Shown here: positions 1 through 9,654 of the stretch, piece after piece
How positions within the stretch are numbered: the first letter of the stretch is position 1
Layout of the letters: the number at the start of each line of letters is the position of its first letter
NCBI GenBank assembly: GCA_030849465.1
Contig: JARVLF010000020.1
Location: 496,001 to 560,000, forward strand
DNA: 64,000 nucleotides
Direction: 5' to 3'
Source: Moesziomyces globuligerus
Taxonomy: Eukaryota > Basidiomycota > Ustilaginomycetes > Ustilaginales > Ustilaginaceae
Notes under the pieces: generated by a model
What the model saw: only the letters and a program-made list of their open reading frames with translations
Database searches by the model: none
Told to the model about the DNA's origin: nothing
Program-made: the position numbers and the translations under genes

Positions 1-3000
1 GCTTCGGCACCCATCTCGCGCACAGGCAGCGCAGCCGGCTCGGCTTCTCGTACCGGCAGCGCGCTCGGCCCTTCCCGTCTCGGGCCCAGGAGCTCGGCGG
101 GAAGCGCCGTCAGCTCGGGCCGGACAAGTGCATCTCAACGCCTGCTCGATCACGAAGAAGCCGCTCTTTACGACGATGACCTCGAAGACGACGATGCGCA
201 AGACGTCCTTGGTGCCGAGCCGCCGCTTGACGACGTTTTGGACGCAGACGAGGCTGATGAAACCATCTCGGCTGCAGAACCGACGCAAGCCGCAGGCGCG
301 GCCGCGGACACGACGCTGCGATCCACCAAGCTGCTCAACAAGTCGACGCGCGACTTTATGAGCCTGGTCGAGCCCTCGGCGTCGAGCTCGGCGCTGCGCT
401 CGTCCGCCGAGTTCGGCGCGCTGCAGAAGGAGGTCGAGGAGCTGCGCGCCAAGGTACGCGTGCTTGAGAAGAAGCGCGACGACGAGCGCAGCCGCATCAG
501 CGAGCTCGAAAAGATCAAGGACGAGGCCGAGCTCTCGATCGCCGCGCTCCCCAAGCTCAACGCCAAGCTGCACGATCTGCAGGCCGAGCTCAAGGACCAG
601 CGCAAGCTCGAAAAGGATTGGAGCGTGGAGAAGGACGACTTTGAGCGTCAGATTGCTAGGCTCAACGATGAGCTCGAGTCGCTCACGCTGGATCGGGAAA
701 TGGCCGAGGAGAAGGCTGAGACGGCCGCCCTCGAGGCGCAAGAGCATCTGCTCTCGCTCGAGACGGCCAACGCCAAGATCGCGGCCATGGAGAAGGATCT
801 CAATCCGCATCTGCTCAGGCGCCGCGAAGAGACGGCCGAGCCAGGAGAGGGAGGAGCTGCGGACCAGGAGGAAGACCACGCCGAGTACTCGGCTGCGGCG
901 GAGCTGCTGCAGCGCGAGAACGACCAGCTGCGTCGCGTGCTGCGCGACCTGCGCGACCGCTCGAACGAGATCGAGGGCGAGCAGCGCCGCAAGATCGTCG
1001 AGCTCGAGCGCGAGAACGCGGAGCTGATCGAGCTCAACTCGACCAACGACTCGCTGCTGCCCGAGCTGGAGAATGCCGAGTCGATGATCGAGGATCTGAA
1101 GCTGCAGCTCGACGATGCGCTCGGCGCGCAGGATCTGGTGGAGCAGCTGACCGAGCGCAACCTGCAGCTGAGCGACGTGGTCAAGAAGCTGCGCGACGAG
1201 ATTGTCGAGCACGAGACCATCGCCGAGATCAACAACGAGCTCGAGGAGCAGCATACGATCAACGAAAAGGAGCTGCGCGAGGAGGTGGATCTGTGCGAGT
1301 CGCGCATCCGCGAGCTGCACGCGCGCAACGAGGCGCTCGAGAACAACGCCGCCGACTACCAGAACACCTTTGGCCAGTTCCGCGAGCTCGTCTCCAACCT
1401 CCAGGCCGAGCTCGAGGCGGCCAAGGCCGAACAGGCCGAGTACGGTGGCGCAGCCGGAGCGGGTCGCAAGGAGTTGGCCGATCAGGCGATGCTCAACCTC
1501 AACCTCAAGCTGCAGTCGAGCGCGCTCAAGAGCCAGGCCAAGACGATCGATCTCGAGCTCGGACGGCTGGCGGCGTCGCAGGCCACGTCGCACCTCGAGA
1601 TGGTGCGGTCGTACTTGCCCGCGGCGTACTTTGAGGCGGATCAGGATGCGGTCAACTGTCTGCTCTTCTTCCGACGCATGGCGGTCAAGAGCGACCTCAT
1701 CAAGTCGATCGTCGAGACGAACCACGACATCCAGGAGAGTCTGTCCGGCATCGTGCCCGAGGTCATGGTCAGCGTCTGCCAGATGCGCCACTCGATCGCG
1801 CACTTTAGCGCGCTCTCGCAGCAGATCGCGGCGGTGCTGCGGCTGGCGCCGAGCGAGGTCTTCCTGCGTGGCGGGCGCATGTATCGCGAGAACATGGCGA
1901 TCGAGCGTAAGGTCGACGCGTTCATCGCCGCGCTGCGGCGCGAGGAGCTCAAGGAGCACGAGTGCGGGCTCGAGTTCGGCCGATTCGTCAAGCAGTTTGA
2001 AGACTTTACCATGACGCTCGGTGGCGACGAGAACGACAGCGACCTCGCGGCCAAGGAGGTGGGCTCGGCCAATCTGATCGACCACGATCTCGACACGCTC
2101 ATCGCCGCGCTCGGCTATGCCAAGCAGCAGCTCGCGCAGCTCTACGCCGACGACGAGGTCGAGTGGGTGCTCGCCGCGGGAGGCAACATTGAGGACGACC
2201 TGTTTGATCCGCTGCAGGAGCTCATCACGCGCATCCGCAACACCAAGGTGCTCACGCGCAAGGTGCTGAGGCGGCTGGCAAGCCTCGCGGACAACGACGA
2301 GGCGGTGCGCATGGAGGCCATCATGCATCTGCCGCCGCTCGGACGCGTCACGTCGCAGCTCGTCACCTTTGCTACGCAGCTCGCGCACACCGTCGCCGGC
2401 TACGTCGGCGAGGTGCGCACGGCCAAGGTGGCCTTTGACGTGGCTCGGGTGGTGGAGCTGGTGGGTGATGCGACCGAGGAAGGGTTGGGCAAGCGCGACG
2501 TGCGTCTGTGGGCAGCTCCGCTGGCTTCGACCTCGCACCTTGCGTCGACGGTCCAGACGGTGCTGACGGCGATCGTCGAGCAGGACAATGTGATCCGGAT
2601 CGTGGGTCCGGGACCGTGGCTAGCGCGTGCCGAGGAGATCAAGGTGCAGGCGATGCAGAATCCCGAGCTCGAACGGCAGGTGGGCAAGCTCGGCGAGGAT
2701 GCGCGCGATCTGCTGCGACAGGTCAAGGCGCGCGATCAGGCGCTGCAGGAAGGCGCGATCAAGATCGAGCGGCTGCAGAAGCAGCTCGACAAGGCGCGGG
2801 CGCAGGCGGACGAGCAGAGCGACGTGCGCGCGACGCTGGGCGAGACGCAACGCCAGGCACACGCGTACCAGGAGGCCAACGAGGCGCTCCAGACCGAGAT
2901 CGAGGCGCTTCAGAAGGAGCACGATGCACTCAAGCTGCAGCTTGCTGCTGCGACGGCCGATACAGCGGGCGCAGCGGGCGCGGCGGGAGAGGTCGAGGCG

Positions 3001-3552
3001 AGGAGTGGCGCCGCGACGAGGGTAGAGGGCGCCGAGGCGATGGCGGGGTATACGAGTCTCGAGACGTCGTACTTGGTTGGGCAGCTCGAGTCGCTCAAGG
3101 GAGCGCTGCGACATTTGCGGCGCGAAAACGCCGTGCTCAAAGGGAGTACGCTGCTGCAGCGGATGCAGGCGTTGCCCGTGCTTCCGCGACCTTGCGCGCG
3201 CACAGACGAGGCAAGGGTGGAACGGGATGTCAAGCGCATTGGCGAGCCGGTTCAGCGCACCGCTCCGCGTTCCAGCACGGCTCAAAAGACGTCGGCGCGC
3301 ACAGAAGCCAGACAGGTATACACAACCGCGCTCAGTGCCCTGGCCCTTTCGAGCATCGTCGACCTTACGCCGCTCACCAAGCCAGCATCGGCTGCGGAGG
3401 GAGCAGAGCCAAAGTCGACCAAGAGACCCTGGTTGCCCTACAGCAAGCAGCCGCGCGTCCAGATCGAGCAGCACCGACGCACGCGCGCGCGCCTCGCACA
3501 GCAGCTCGCCGCCGCATCTCACAGACTCGCAACCGCCCCGCTCTCCACGTAG
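1..3552 (+). CDS. Dynactin large subunit p150Glued, C-terminal part (5' end outside window)
   Basis: The frame is open from base 1 to a TAG at 3550-3552, giving 1183 residues with no start inside the window, so this is the 3' part of a larger gene. A Ser/Gly-rich, then acidic segment (about residues 1-110) leads into a long coiled coil. That coiled coil includes the dynactin-type stretch around bases 1020-1440 (motifs LVEQLTERNLQLSDVVKKLR and NNELEEQHTINEKELREEVD). A globular inter-coil region (about 1600-2640) contains YLPAAYFEADQDAVNCLLFF, and a second coiled coil follows (about 2640-2950) with a basic tail. In the family this subunit links cytoplasmic dynein to microtubules and cargo. The N-terminal CAP-Gly domain expected in the family would lie upstream of base 1. 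An internal ATG at 238 is in frame but is probably not the start. Convergent with UTP23, 72 bp away. Confidence 0.9.
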   Translation, partial: ASAPISRTGSAAGSASRTGSALGPSRLGPRSSAGSAVSSGRTSASQRLLDHEEAALYDDDLEDDDAQDVLGAEPPLDDVLDADEADETISAAEPTQAAGAAADTTLRSTKLLNKSTRDFMSLVEPSASSSALRSSAEFGALQKEVEELRAKVRVLEKKRDDERSRISELEKIKDEAELSIAALPKLNAKLHDLQAELKDQRKLEKDWSVEKDDFERQIARLNDELESLTLDREMAEEKAETAALEAQEHLLSLETANAKIAAMEKDLNPHLLRRREETAEPGEGGAADQEEDHAEYSAAAELLQRENDQLRRVLRDLRDRSNEIEGEQRRKIVELERENAELIELNSTNDSLLPELENAESMIEDLKLQLDDALGAQDLVEQLTERNLQLSDVVKKLRDEIVEHETIAEINNELEEQHTINEKELREEVDLCESRIRELHARNEALENNAADYQNTFGQFRELVSNLQAELEAAKAEQAEYGGAAGAGRKELADQAMLNLNLKLQSSALKSQAKTIDLELGRLAASQATSHLEMVRSYLPAAYFEADQDAVNCLLFFRRMAVKSDLIKSIVETNHDIQESLSGIVPEVMVSVCQMRHSIAHFSALSQQIAAVLRLAPSEVFLRGGRMYRENMAIERKVDAFIAALRREELKEHECGLEFGRFVKQFEDFTMTLGGDENDSDLAAKEVGSANLIDHDLDTLIAALGYAKQQLAQLYADDEVEWVLAAGGNIEDDLFDPLQELITRIRNTKVLTRKVLRRLASLADNDEAVRMEAIMHLPPLGRVTSQLVTFATQLAHTVAGYVGEVRTAKVAFDVARVVELVGDATEEGLGKRDVRLWAAPLASTSHLASTVQTVLTAIVEQDNVIRIVGPGPWLARAEEIKVQAMQNPELERQVGKLGEDARDLLRQVKARDQALQEGAIKIERLQKQLDKARAQADEQSDVRATLGETQRQAHAYQEANEALQTEIEALQKEHDALKLQLAAATADTAGAAGAAGEVEARSGAATRVEGAEAMAGYTSLETSYLVGQLESLKGALRHLRRENAVLKGSTLLQRMQALPVLPRPCARTDEARVERDVKRIGEPVQRTAPRSSTAQKTSARTEARQVYTTALSALALSSIVDLTPLTKPASAAEGAEPKSTKRPWLPYSKQPRVQIEQHRRTRARLAQQLAAASHRLATAPLST

Positions 3553-3624
3553 CAGCACCGCGCGGCAGAATGGATGATGATAGAACGCAGGTTGCAGTGC
3601 AAAACAAGTGACGGAGGTATGTTT

Positions 3625-4680
3625 TTACTCGGCGGGTGTGGATGCCGGTGGTGGTTGTGTGGTGCCAGCGGCAGAGGAGCGCTTTGAACGCACGCGCTTC
3701 TTCTTTGCCGGCGTCGCCGAATCCGCCTCGCCTGCTGTGGTGTTGGCGTTGGAAGCGGTGGTGGCGGTGGTGGTGGATGGTGTTGGCTTTGGTTGCGGGG
3801 CGGGCTTCTGGGATGGTGCTGAGTCGGTGGCGGTAGGAGCGGGCTTGTTGGAGCGTTTGCGCTTTCTCCTTGCCGGTGTCTTTTCTGCATCTGCGTCTCC
3901 ATCCTCGGACTTGCCCTTGGTAGCCTGAAGGCGAGCGCGGGCTGCAGCGCGCTGCTTCTGCTTCTTGAGCTCCTGTTCCCTCTCGAGCTTCTGCTCCAGG
4001 GTGAATCTAGGCGACTTTGGTTTGCGAACCGAGAGCGGATTGGGAGCCTTTCGCTTCCTCCTCCTTGCGCCCTCTTCCTTCAGCGGCTCCTCGTCTCCCT
4101 CCTTGGTTTCTCCGACGATGTCCACTTGGACATCGGGCTTGTTCCTGGCCAGAGCGGCCTCGCTGGCGGGGAGCGCGAGCTTCATCTCCTCCTTGTCGTC
4201 GATCCGGCTCCGCGTAAGCGGCGACATGGGCTCCAGCACCATCACCGCCTGGGTGAAGTGCATCAACGGCAGTCCAGCAACGGCGAGGCGGAGGTCGCGG
4301 CGCAGCTCGCCCTGTTCCGAAGCGACAATGTAGCGGTGCTTGTTCTCGGCCCCGACGCACTGCTTGATGCACTCGGTCGGCGCAATCGCCTCGCGGTGGT
4401 TGCACATCCTTCGCTCCCACTGCTTGGCCATCTCGACCGTCGGCTGATGCTCCTTGCCCAACGCATACAGCGCAGCCATGCAGCACTGCGTGATGAGCGG
4501 CTTGACCTTCTTGGTCTGCAGCACGTTGCCAAACTGGTGCAGCGGATCGCCGATCTTGTACCGCGCCAGCGCGAGCGTAAACGTGTCGTCGACCAGCAGC
4601 TGGTACGGCTCGCGGAAGCCGAACTGCAGCGAGTACTGCTGCAGCATCTTCCGGTACAGCTTGGCGCGTCGTTGCCTCAT
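3625..4680 (-). CDS. UTP23: UTP23-like small-subunit processome protein (PIN-domain family)
   Basis: A single-exon ORF of 351 residues. It starts MRQRRAKLYRKMLQQYSLQF and continues with FREPYQLLVDDTFTLAL, the typical opening of Utp23. Residues about 1-175 form the Fcf1/Utp23-type PIN fold with a Cys/His-rich stretch (TQCCMAALYALG, then CNHREAIAPTECIKQCVG). The C-terminal half is basic and of low complexity, and holds the family motif KAPNPLSVRKPKS followed by Lys/Arg-rich and Ala/Thr/Pro-rich repeats. Utp23 works in the nucleolus in early 18S rRNA maturation and snR30 release (family knowledge). The C-terminal extension is longer than in yeast Utp23 (254 residues). The start codon coincides with the conserved N terminus, so it is well supported. 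Confidence 0.9.
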   Translation of the reverse strand: MRQRRAKLYRKMLQQYSLQFGFREPYQLLVDDTFTLALARYKIGDPLHQFGNVLQTKKVKPLITQCCMAALYALGKEHQPTVEMAKQWERRMCNHREAIAPTECIKQCVGAENKHRYIVASEQGELRRDLRLAVAGLPLMHFTQAVMVLEPMSPLTRSRIDDKEEMKLALPASEAALARNKPDVQVDIVGETKEGDEEPLKEEGARRRKRKAPNPLSVRKPKSPRFTLEQKLEREQELKKQKQRAAARARLQATKGKSEDGDADAEKTPARRKRKRSNKPAPTATDSAPSQKPAPQPKPTPSTTTATTASNANTTAGEADSATPAKKKRVRSKRSSAAGTTQPPPASTPAE

Positions 4681-5607
4681 CTTGATGCGTGTCCGGAACG
4701 GGGTCGGGGAGGATGATGGTATGGATAGGTAGAGGTGGCTAGGCTAGCATCGGCCGGTCGAGCAGAATGCGCGTGAGGAGCGCAAATCTGCCGCTCTCAG
4801 GGTCTCGTGCAACTTTTTTTTTTCTCTTTCTTCTGAGTTTCTTCTCGGCTACTCCGCAAATTCATTTCAAGCGGTGGAGGTTCGAACAAACTCGCTTTCA
4901 ACATGTTTGTTATTGAAGCGTAACACTACGGGACTTTTTTACCATGTGGGCTTCTAGCCCACCATATCATGGCGGGCCGTCACTGCAAGCCACGATTGCG
5001 AGACTGCAGAGGCCATTGTTCCATGCAACGCAATGACCATCGAAAGAATGTATGTCAGAAGTGGGGTCGATGCTCCTTCCTTATGCACTTCATCGTGCTG
5101 TCTGGCCCCCACCTCGCTTCCTCCCTCACTGGTTGGATCCCCCGTGGTAGATATCGACTTGATAGCAAGCCAAGCTACGATGCCGAAAGCACCCCCGTTA
5201 AATGTGTCTCTGCTGGGCTGTATCCGCAAACAAGACCACGCGGTGCACGAATGAAGGTGATTCATGTATCACATCCAGTGTTGTGGCTGGGAGGTGGGGT
5301 CTCGCATCGTAGGTGGGCATGAAGCGTCAACAAGGCTCTAAAGGTCAAAGGGCACGAGGGGCGAGAGCTTTCATGTCTGCATATGAGGTCGAGTGCCAAG
5401 GTCAAACTAAACTCGGGGCGCCACAATGCCCGCCTCGACGCTGGTGGCGGTGGGACGTTTCGCCGTCATCCCCCTGTCTCGGCCCCGCGCATTCCAGCAA
5501 CTGAGTGCGCAAAGCACTGGCGTACTTCACCACCATCAAGTTGTCACTGGTACCATCTCACCGCTCAGAGCTTTCCGAATCGGACTGAATCGGACTGGAC
5601 GGTCGGC
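4681..5607. other. Intergenic region between divergent UTP23 and membrane-protein genes
   Basis: No convincing gene was seen. A T/pyrimidine-rich tract (about 4809-4850) lies upstream of the UTP23 start. Small ORFs at 4954-5322 show no recognisable family and look like chance. A frame upstream of 5608 stays open back to an ATG at 5383, but its translation is low-complexity and lacks a signal peptide. Confidence 0.5.
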
Positions 5608-7008
5608 ATGACTCTGCATCGTGTGCGGCGTGGTGTCACAGATGGCGGCGACGATGCGGACGGGCGTGTGTACACGCGTGTCGACGACACGAGCCGGCGC
5701 ATTACCTTTGCGCCTGGTCCGTCGCCCTTCGTTGGCGAATCGGCGTGGACCGTCTTACCGACTCCGCTGGCGTGGAACCACACGGCGGTGACGAGCGATG
5801 CACGTGGTGCGCAGCTCACGCTGCCCTTTGCGGGCGATACGCTGTACCTCGCCATGCTGTACAATGCCAACGGCCTCAACGCCCGCCTGACGCTCGAAAA
5901 CGGCACCGTCTTCCCGCTCTTCGTCGCTCCCAAGGACGCGCTGCTCAGTTCACCCAACAAAGACCCCACGGCCATGCAGAAGAAGCTGTTCCAGTTCCGC
6001 GGCCTTGGCTGCTCCAACCACACGGCTATCCTCGCCGCGCAGCCCACGGCACCCGCGCTCGGCTTCTTCGACTGGTACAGCTTCGTCGCTCCCAGCCCTG
6101 CCGGCTGCTCATCCAGAGCCGCAGTAACGAAGGCCACGACGACGCGGGTGAAGGCCCCCACGACAGATGGCGAGGGCAGGGGGGCAGATGACATCATGCT
6201 GCATGTGGGCATTGGGGCGGCGGCGGCACTTGCCTGTGTCGCTATCGGACTGCTGGGCTATTGCGTCAAGCGGAGGAGGAAGCCAGTGGTCGATGAGGCA
6301 GATCGCGTGTACAAGCCACGTCGAGGACAGCCGAGCACTGAGACCATGGCGCTTCCCCTCGCAGCCTCGTTCTACGGCGCCAAGGAGCTCGACGTGGAGC
6401 CGGGAGAAGAGTACCGACCCAGAGCAATCGCACTGCTCGAATCCAGGTCCGAGAGCCTTCTCCACCCGCCCGTATGCAGCGACGAAGAGGCCTTCCACAT
6501 CGGTCAGACGCTGCTCGGAATGGACTCCGAGCATCCTGCCCTACCACAAGTCGAGGCCAGCCCCGGCGAGGGTACTGTCGTCACCTCGCCGCTTCTCACC
6601 GCTCCCGCACCCGAGCAAGAACAGAGGGCGGGCGCTCGGTCGATCCAGTCGGTAGGACGTCCTTTCACCGCGTCGGCGGCCGATCGGCTGCGCGGAGAGG
6701 TGTGCGAGCTCAACATAGGACGCCCGCTCTCGCCGTTTGAGCGGCAGCGGCTTCCCACGGCGCCCGCGCGGCCGGTAGCCCACCGCTTCCGACGCAACTC
6801 GACCGCCTCGGTCAAGACCCACTGGTCATCCGCCTCGCTCGACGAATCCTACCTTGCCCCACATGCCCCACTCCAGACCAGACCGTTGGAGCGCGACCGC
6901 GTGCAGAGCACAGCCACTCTGCCTCGACGTCCGCCCAAGTCGCCCCACCGCCCCGCCACCGGCACCGGACCCCCACAACCGCTTTCCTACCAGCCTTTCA
7001 CCCTCTAG
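5608..7008 (+). CDS. Hypothetical single-pass membrane protein with beta-rich ectodomain
   Basis: I do not recognise a named family. From the ATG at 5608 the protein has about 466 residues. The N-terminal part (about residues 20-165) looks like an extracellular beta-sandwich, with motifs RVDDTSRRITFAP, AWTVLPTPLAWNHTAV and DTLYLAMLYNANGLN, and with N-glycosylation-like NHT sites. One hydrophobic segment, HVGIGAAAALACVAIGLLGY (around base 6200), is followed at once by KRRRKP, which predicts a cytosolic tail of about 250 Ser/Pro/Arg-rich residues. This layout resembles many basidiomycete surface proteins of unknown function. No signal peptide is visible from either in-frame ATG (5383 or 5608), so an upstream exon carrying it may be missing. 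The N terminus is uncertain. Confidence 0.6.
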   Translation: MTLHRVRRGVTDGGDDADGRVYTRVDDTSRRITFAPGPSPFVGESAWTVLPTPLAWNHTAVTSDARGAQLTLPFAGDTLYLAMLYNANGLNARLTLENGTVFPLFVAPKDALLSSPNKDPTAMQKKLFQFRGLGCSNHTAILAAQPTAPALGFFDWYSFVAPSPAGCSSRAAVTKATTTRVKAPTTDGEGRGADDIMLHVGIGAAAALACVAIGLLGYCVKRRRKPVVDEADRVYKPRRGQPSTETMALPLAASFYGAKELDVEPGEEYRPRAIALLESRSESLLHPPVCSDEEAFHIGQTLLGMDSEHPALPQVEASPGEGTVVTSPLLTAPAPEQEQRAGARSIQSVGRPFTASAADRLRGEVCELNIGRPLSPFERQRLPTAPARPVAHRFRRNSTASVKTHWSSASLDESYLAPHAPLQTRPLERDRVQSTATLPRRPPKSPHRPATGTGPPQPLSYQPFTL

Positions 7009-7121
7009 ACCCCCTTTTCCCGCGTGGCTCGCCTGTCGTTTCGCTAGAGACCACCGTTCACTCGTTTGCACACGGTCGTAAGTCAACACGCGCTGCAAGG
7101 TGTTGAAACCGCTTGTGGATT

Positions 7122-9224
7122 CTACTGCGCAAAGTCGCCGCCGAACTCGAGAGCGACCCGGTCGTCGAGCCTCACGTCTATGATCTCGTTCCATCCTAGA
7201 CCGTGCGAGGGGAGCTGGAGTCGAGCTAGGGCCTTGGCGGATTCCCACGGATGGCGTGCTGCGCGCAGGGGGGCGGTAAGCACGGAGACGGGGGAGCGGC
7301 GGTAGAGCGTGATGTGCGCCTGGCAGCGGTACGAGTGGTGGCAGTAGGCTGGTTTCCAGCCGCCGCTGCAGGGTCCGGGGATCTGCGTAGCGAATGTCTC
7401 TGGTGCACCGGCGATGCGGATGCTCGCCCACCGCACCGCATCCCACACGTCGAGCTCCAACGTCTTGCGTGCAAAGTCGCGGCGGAGGGTGAATCCGACA
7501 CCGCGGTGGATCCTCTCGCTGCCGCTGCCGGCGAACGCATGCTGCGGGCCGAGTGCAAAGGGCGGGGTGAAGTTCCAGTCGATCTCGCCTGCGGCCTGGT
7601 CTGGACGGATATGGATGCCGACGAGAAACGCCGTGAGGCCGAGAATGGATCCTCCAGCCAATGACAGCCTGACTGCTGGCTGGGATGGGCCGGGAAGGGG
7701 GAGGGAAGGGTCCGGTAGAGGCGTAGCACCGTGCGCCCACATCCAGCCGGAGGGAAAGCCATGGCCCCAGTTCTTCTCCACGTGCAGCAGCGCGCGTCCG
7801 GCCGCGACTGCATCGGCCAATTCCATGCCCGCACTCGCCTCGCCCGAGTCGGACCGGACGACGTGTTCGAGCGAGAACATTGCGGGCGCGCTCGAGGTAT
7901 GCACATACCAGTGGAGCGGTAACGCAGCGCCGAGATGCTGGATCCACCCCTCGGGACCTCGACTGCCCATCACGCCACGCGCAGCCTTGGGATGCCAAGG
8001 AGCAAACTTGGTCGAGCGCACACGCACCTTGGTCGCGACACGTCTGGTGGTCGACGACTTGTGCGGATTCGGGAGCGTGAGGTCGACGACGACATTGCCG
8101 TCGGCGGCCACCTGGAGGAATCCGAACGAGTTGCCGTCCACCTCCCCCGCACCCGCGGGAAGCTCGACACGGAACGGCTGCACGCTATCTGCGCTTGCAC
8201 GTGCGCCCAGCTCGAGCTGCCAGGCGGGGATGTATCGGATGATCTCGAACGAGTCTCTGCTCCTGGCCTTGTCCTTGGACTCGGCATTGTGCGGCAGACG
8301 ATCGCCGTCGTCGTACCTGTTGGGCGAATGCAGTGCCTCGTTCAGGGCAGCTTCTTCGCCGTGGACGATCCAGCGCATGTAGATGCAGATGCGCTGGTCG
8401 ATCGGTGCCGACTGCAGCTCGCACACCACAAGGATGAGATCGGCCGGCGACGACGTCGGCAGCGAGCGCGCATCCGCGCCCTTGGCACGAACGCTCTGCT
8501 TGGCCGATCCATCCAGACCAAGAGGATGGGCGATGTACGACTCGGGACTGTCGAAGACCGGATCGATGGCAGTGAGCATCATCTGCTGCTGCGTCTGCGA
8601 GCTGCCCGTACCGCCCGCCGCCGGCGCAGCTGGAGCTCGTGCGAGCGATATCCTCCGTGACGCTGGCGTGGGAGAAGGTGGATCTGCACCAGAGGAAGCG
8701 GATGCAGCTGATCTCGCGGAGGATTCTGATGAGGTCGAAGACGAACGCAGCCGACGTTGCCGGAGCTGCGGCAGCCTCGTGTGTGCCGTCTTGCTGGGCG
8801 AGTTGGCTGGACTCGACCGGGCGAGGCGCGGGATGCGAGAGGGCGACGACCTCGCTGTCGCTGGTGAAGAGCTCTGTGCCTTGCTCTTGGCGGTGTATTT
8901 CGAAGATCCGTTTGCGGTCTGCGCTCGCGGCTGCGGGGACGTCGAAGGCTGTGCGGCATGCGTGCGGCCCGAGTGCGATTCGAGGCGGAGGAAGAAGCCC
9001 TCGAATTCGGAGCCAGCCTTGTGAGTGGGCGGGAAGGGATCCGCCGCCAAGGGCAGAACTCTAGATAGGATCGACTGCATCCTGTACCGACTTGCAGCTA
9101 TGTCTATGAAGATGGTGTGAGGAGTGGATGGAGCAACGAGTGCGAAGTGGGCGGCTAGGGTCAGCGTGGGGTTGGACAGGCTTCGGATGTCGGGAATGTG
9201 GAGGTTCGGCACGTGTCGAAGCAC
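7122..9224 (-). CDS. Tocopherol cyclase-like (VTE1-like) domain protein
   Basis: A single-exon ORF of 700 residues. The core motifs match the plant tocopherol cyclase family: FEGFFLRL near residue 75, LHWYVHTSSAPAMFSLEH around residues 435-452, and HVEKNWGHGFPSGWMW around residues 478-495. Plant VTE1 has a closely similar EKNWG...FP..WFW segment. The region between about residues 85 and 240 is a Ser/Pro/Arg-rich insertion absent from the plant enzyme. In plants the enzyme closes the chromanol ring of vitamin E. Fungi are not known to make tocopherols, so the substrate here is unknown and the activity should not be assumed. ATGs exist at 9224 and 9080; the second sits closer to the conserved domain. 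No signal peptide is evident. Divergent from the GH5 gene across 430 bp. Confidence 0.65.
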   Translation of the reverse strand: MLRHVPNLHIPDIRSLSNPTLTLAAHFALVAPSTPHTIFIDIAASRYRMQSILSRVLPLAADPFPPTHKAGSEFEGFFLRLESHSGRTHAAQPSTSPQPRAQTANGSSKYTAKSKAQSSSPATARSSPSRIPRLARSSPANSPSKTAHTRLPQLRQRRLRSSSTSSESSARSAASASSGADPPSPTPASRRISLARAPAAPAAGGTGSSQTQQQMMLTAIDPVFDSPESYIAHPLGLDGSAKQSVRAKGADARSLPTSSPADLILVVCELQSAPIDQRICIYMRWIVHGEEAALNEALHSPNRYDDGDRLPHNAESKDKARSRDSFEIIRYIPAWQLELGARASADSVQPFRVELPAGAGEVDGNSFGFLQVAADGNVVVDLTLPNPHKSSTTRRVATKVRVRSTKFAPWHPKAARGVMGSRGPEGWIQHLGAALPLHWYVHTSSAPAMFSLEHVVRSDSGEASAGMELADAVAAGRALLHVEKNWGHGFPSGWMWAHGATPLPDPSLPLPGPSQPAVRLSLAGGSILGLTAFLVGIHIRPDQAAGEIDWNFTPPFALGPQHAFAGSGSERIHRGVGFTLRRDFARKTLELDVWDAVRWASIRIAGAPETFATQIPGPCSGGWKPAYCHHSYRCQAHITLYRRSPVSVLTAPLRAARHPWESAKALARLQLPSHGLGWNEIIDVRLDDRVALEFGGDFAQ

Positions 9225-9654
9225 ATGCCCACCACGACCAGCGCAACGAGCTGTAGCTTTGGGTCTGTGGGAAAGCTGGATGCTTCCGTTGCGAGCTAGA
9301 GGTGGGAGGTGGGACAGGGTGGCGCCTCTGTGCCGAAAGCTGGCGAGAGGGTGAAGTAGGAGCGTCCCACATCAGCTGTTGCTGGTGGTGGAATTGGTAG
9401 ATACTTGTGCCGTGCGACAAGCTTCTTGTGGCGCCAACGCCTTGAAAATGAAAAATATCCGCGCCAAGTTGGAAGAACGTTGACGAGGCTGGCTCGTGCC
9501 CGTGCCCACCCTTACCTGGACCCCACGACCGACTTCATCTAGGCCCCCTTGGCCCTATCCTCTTACCTCCCTCTTCCTCCTCCTCTCCATCACACGTTCA
9601 GCCTGAAAGTGGTCGCTCCGTAAGCCTTAGACAAGGGACAGAAGCGGTGCGAGC
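9225..9654. promoter_or_regulatory. Shared upstream region of the VTE1-like and GH5 genes
   Basis: 430 bp between divergent starts. No ORF with family character was seen. The part next to the GH5 start (about 9540-9600) is pyrimidine-rich (CCTCTTCCTCC-type runs), as is common in fungal promoters and leaders. Promoter function is inferred from position only. Confidence 0.4.
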
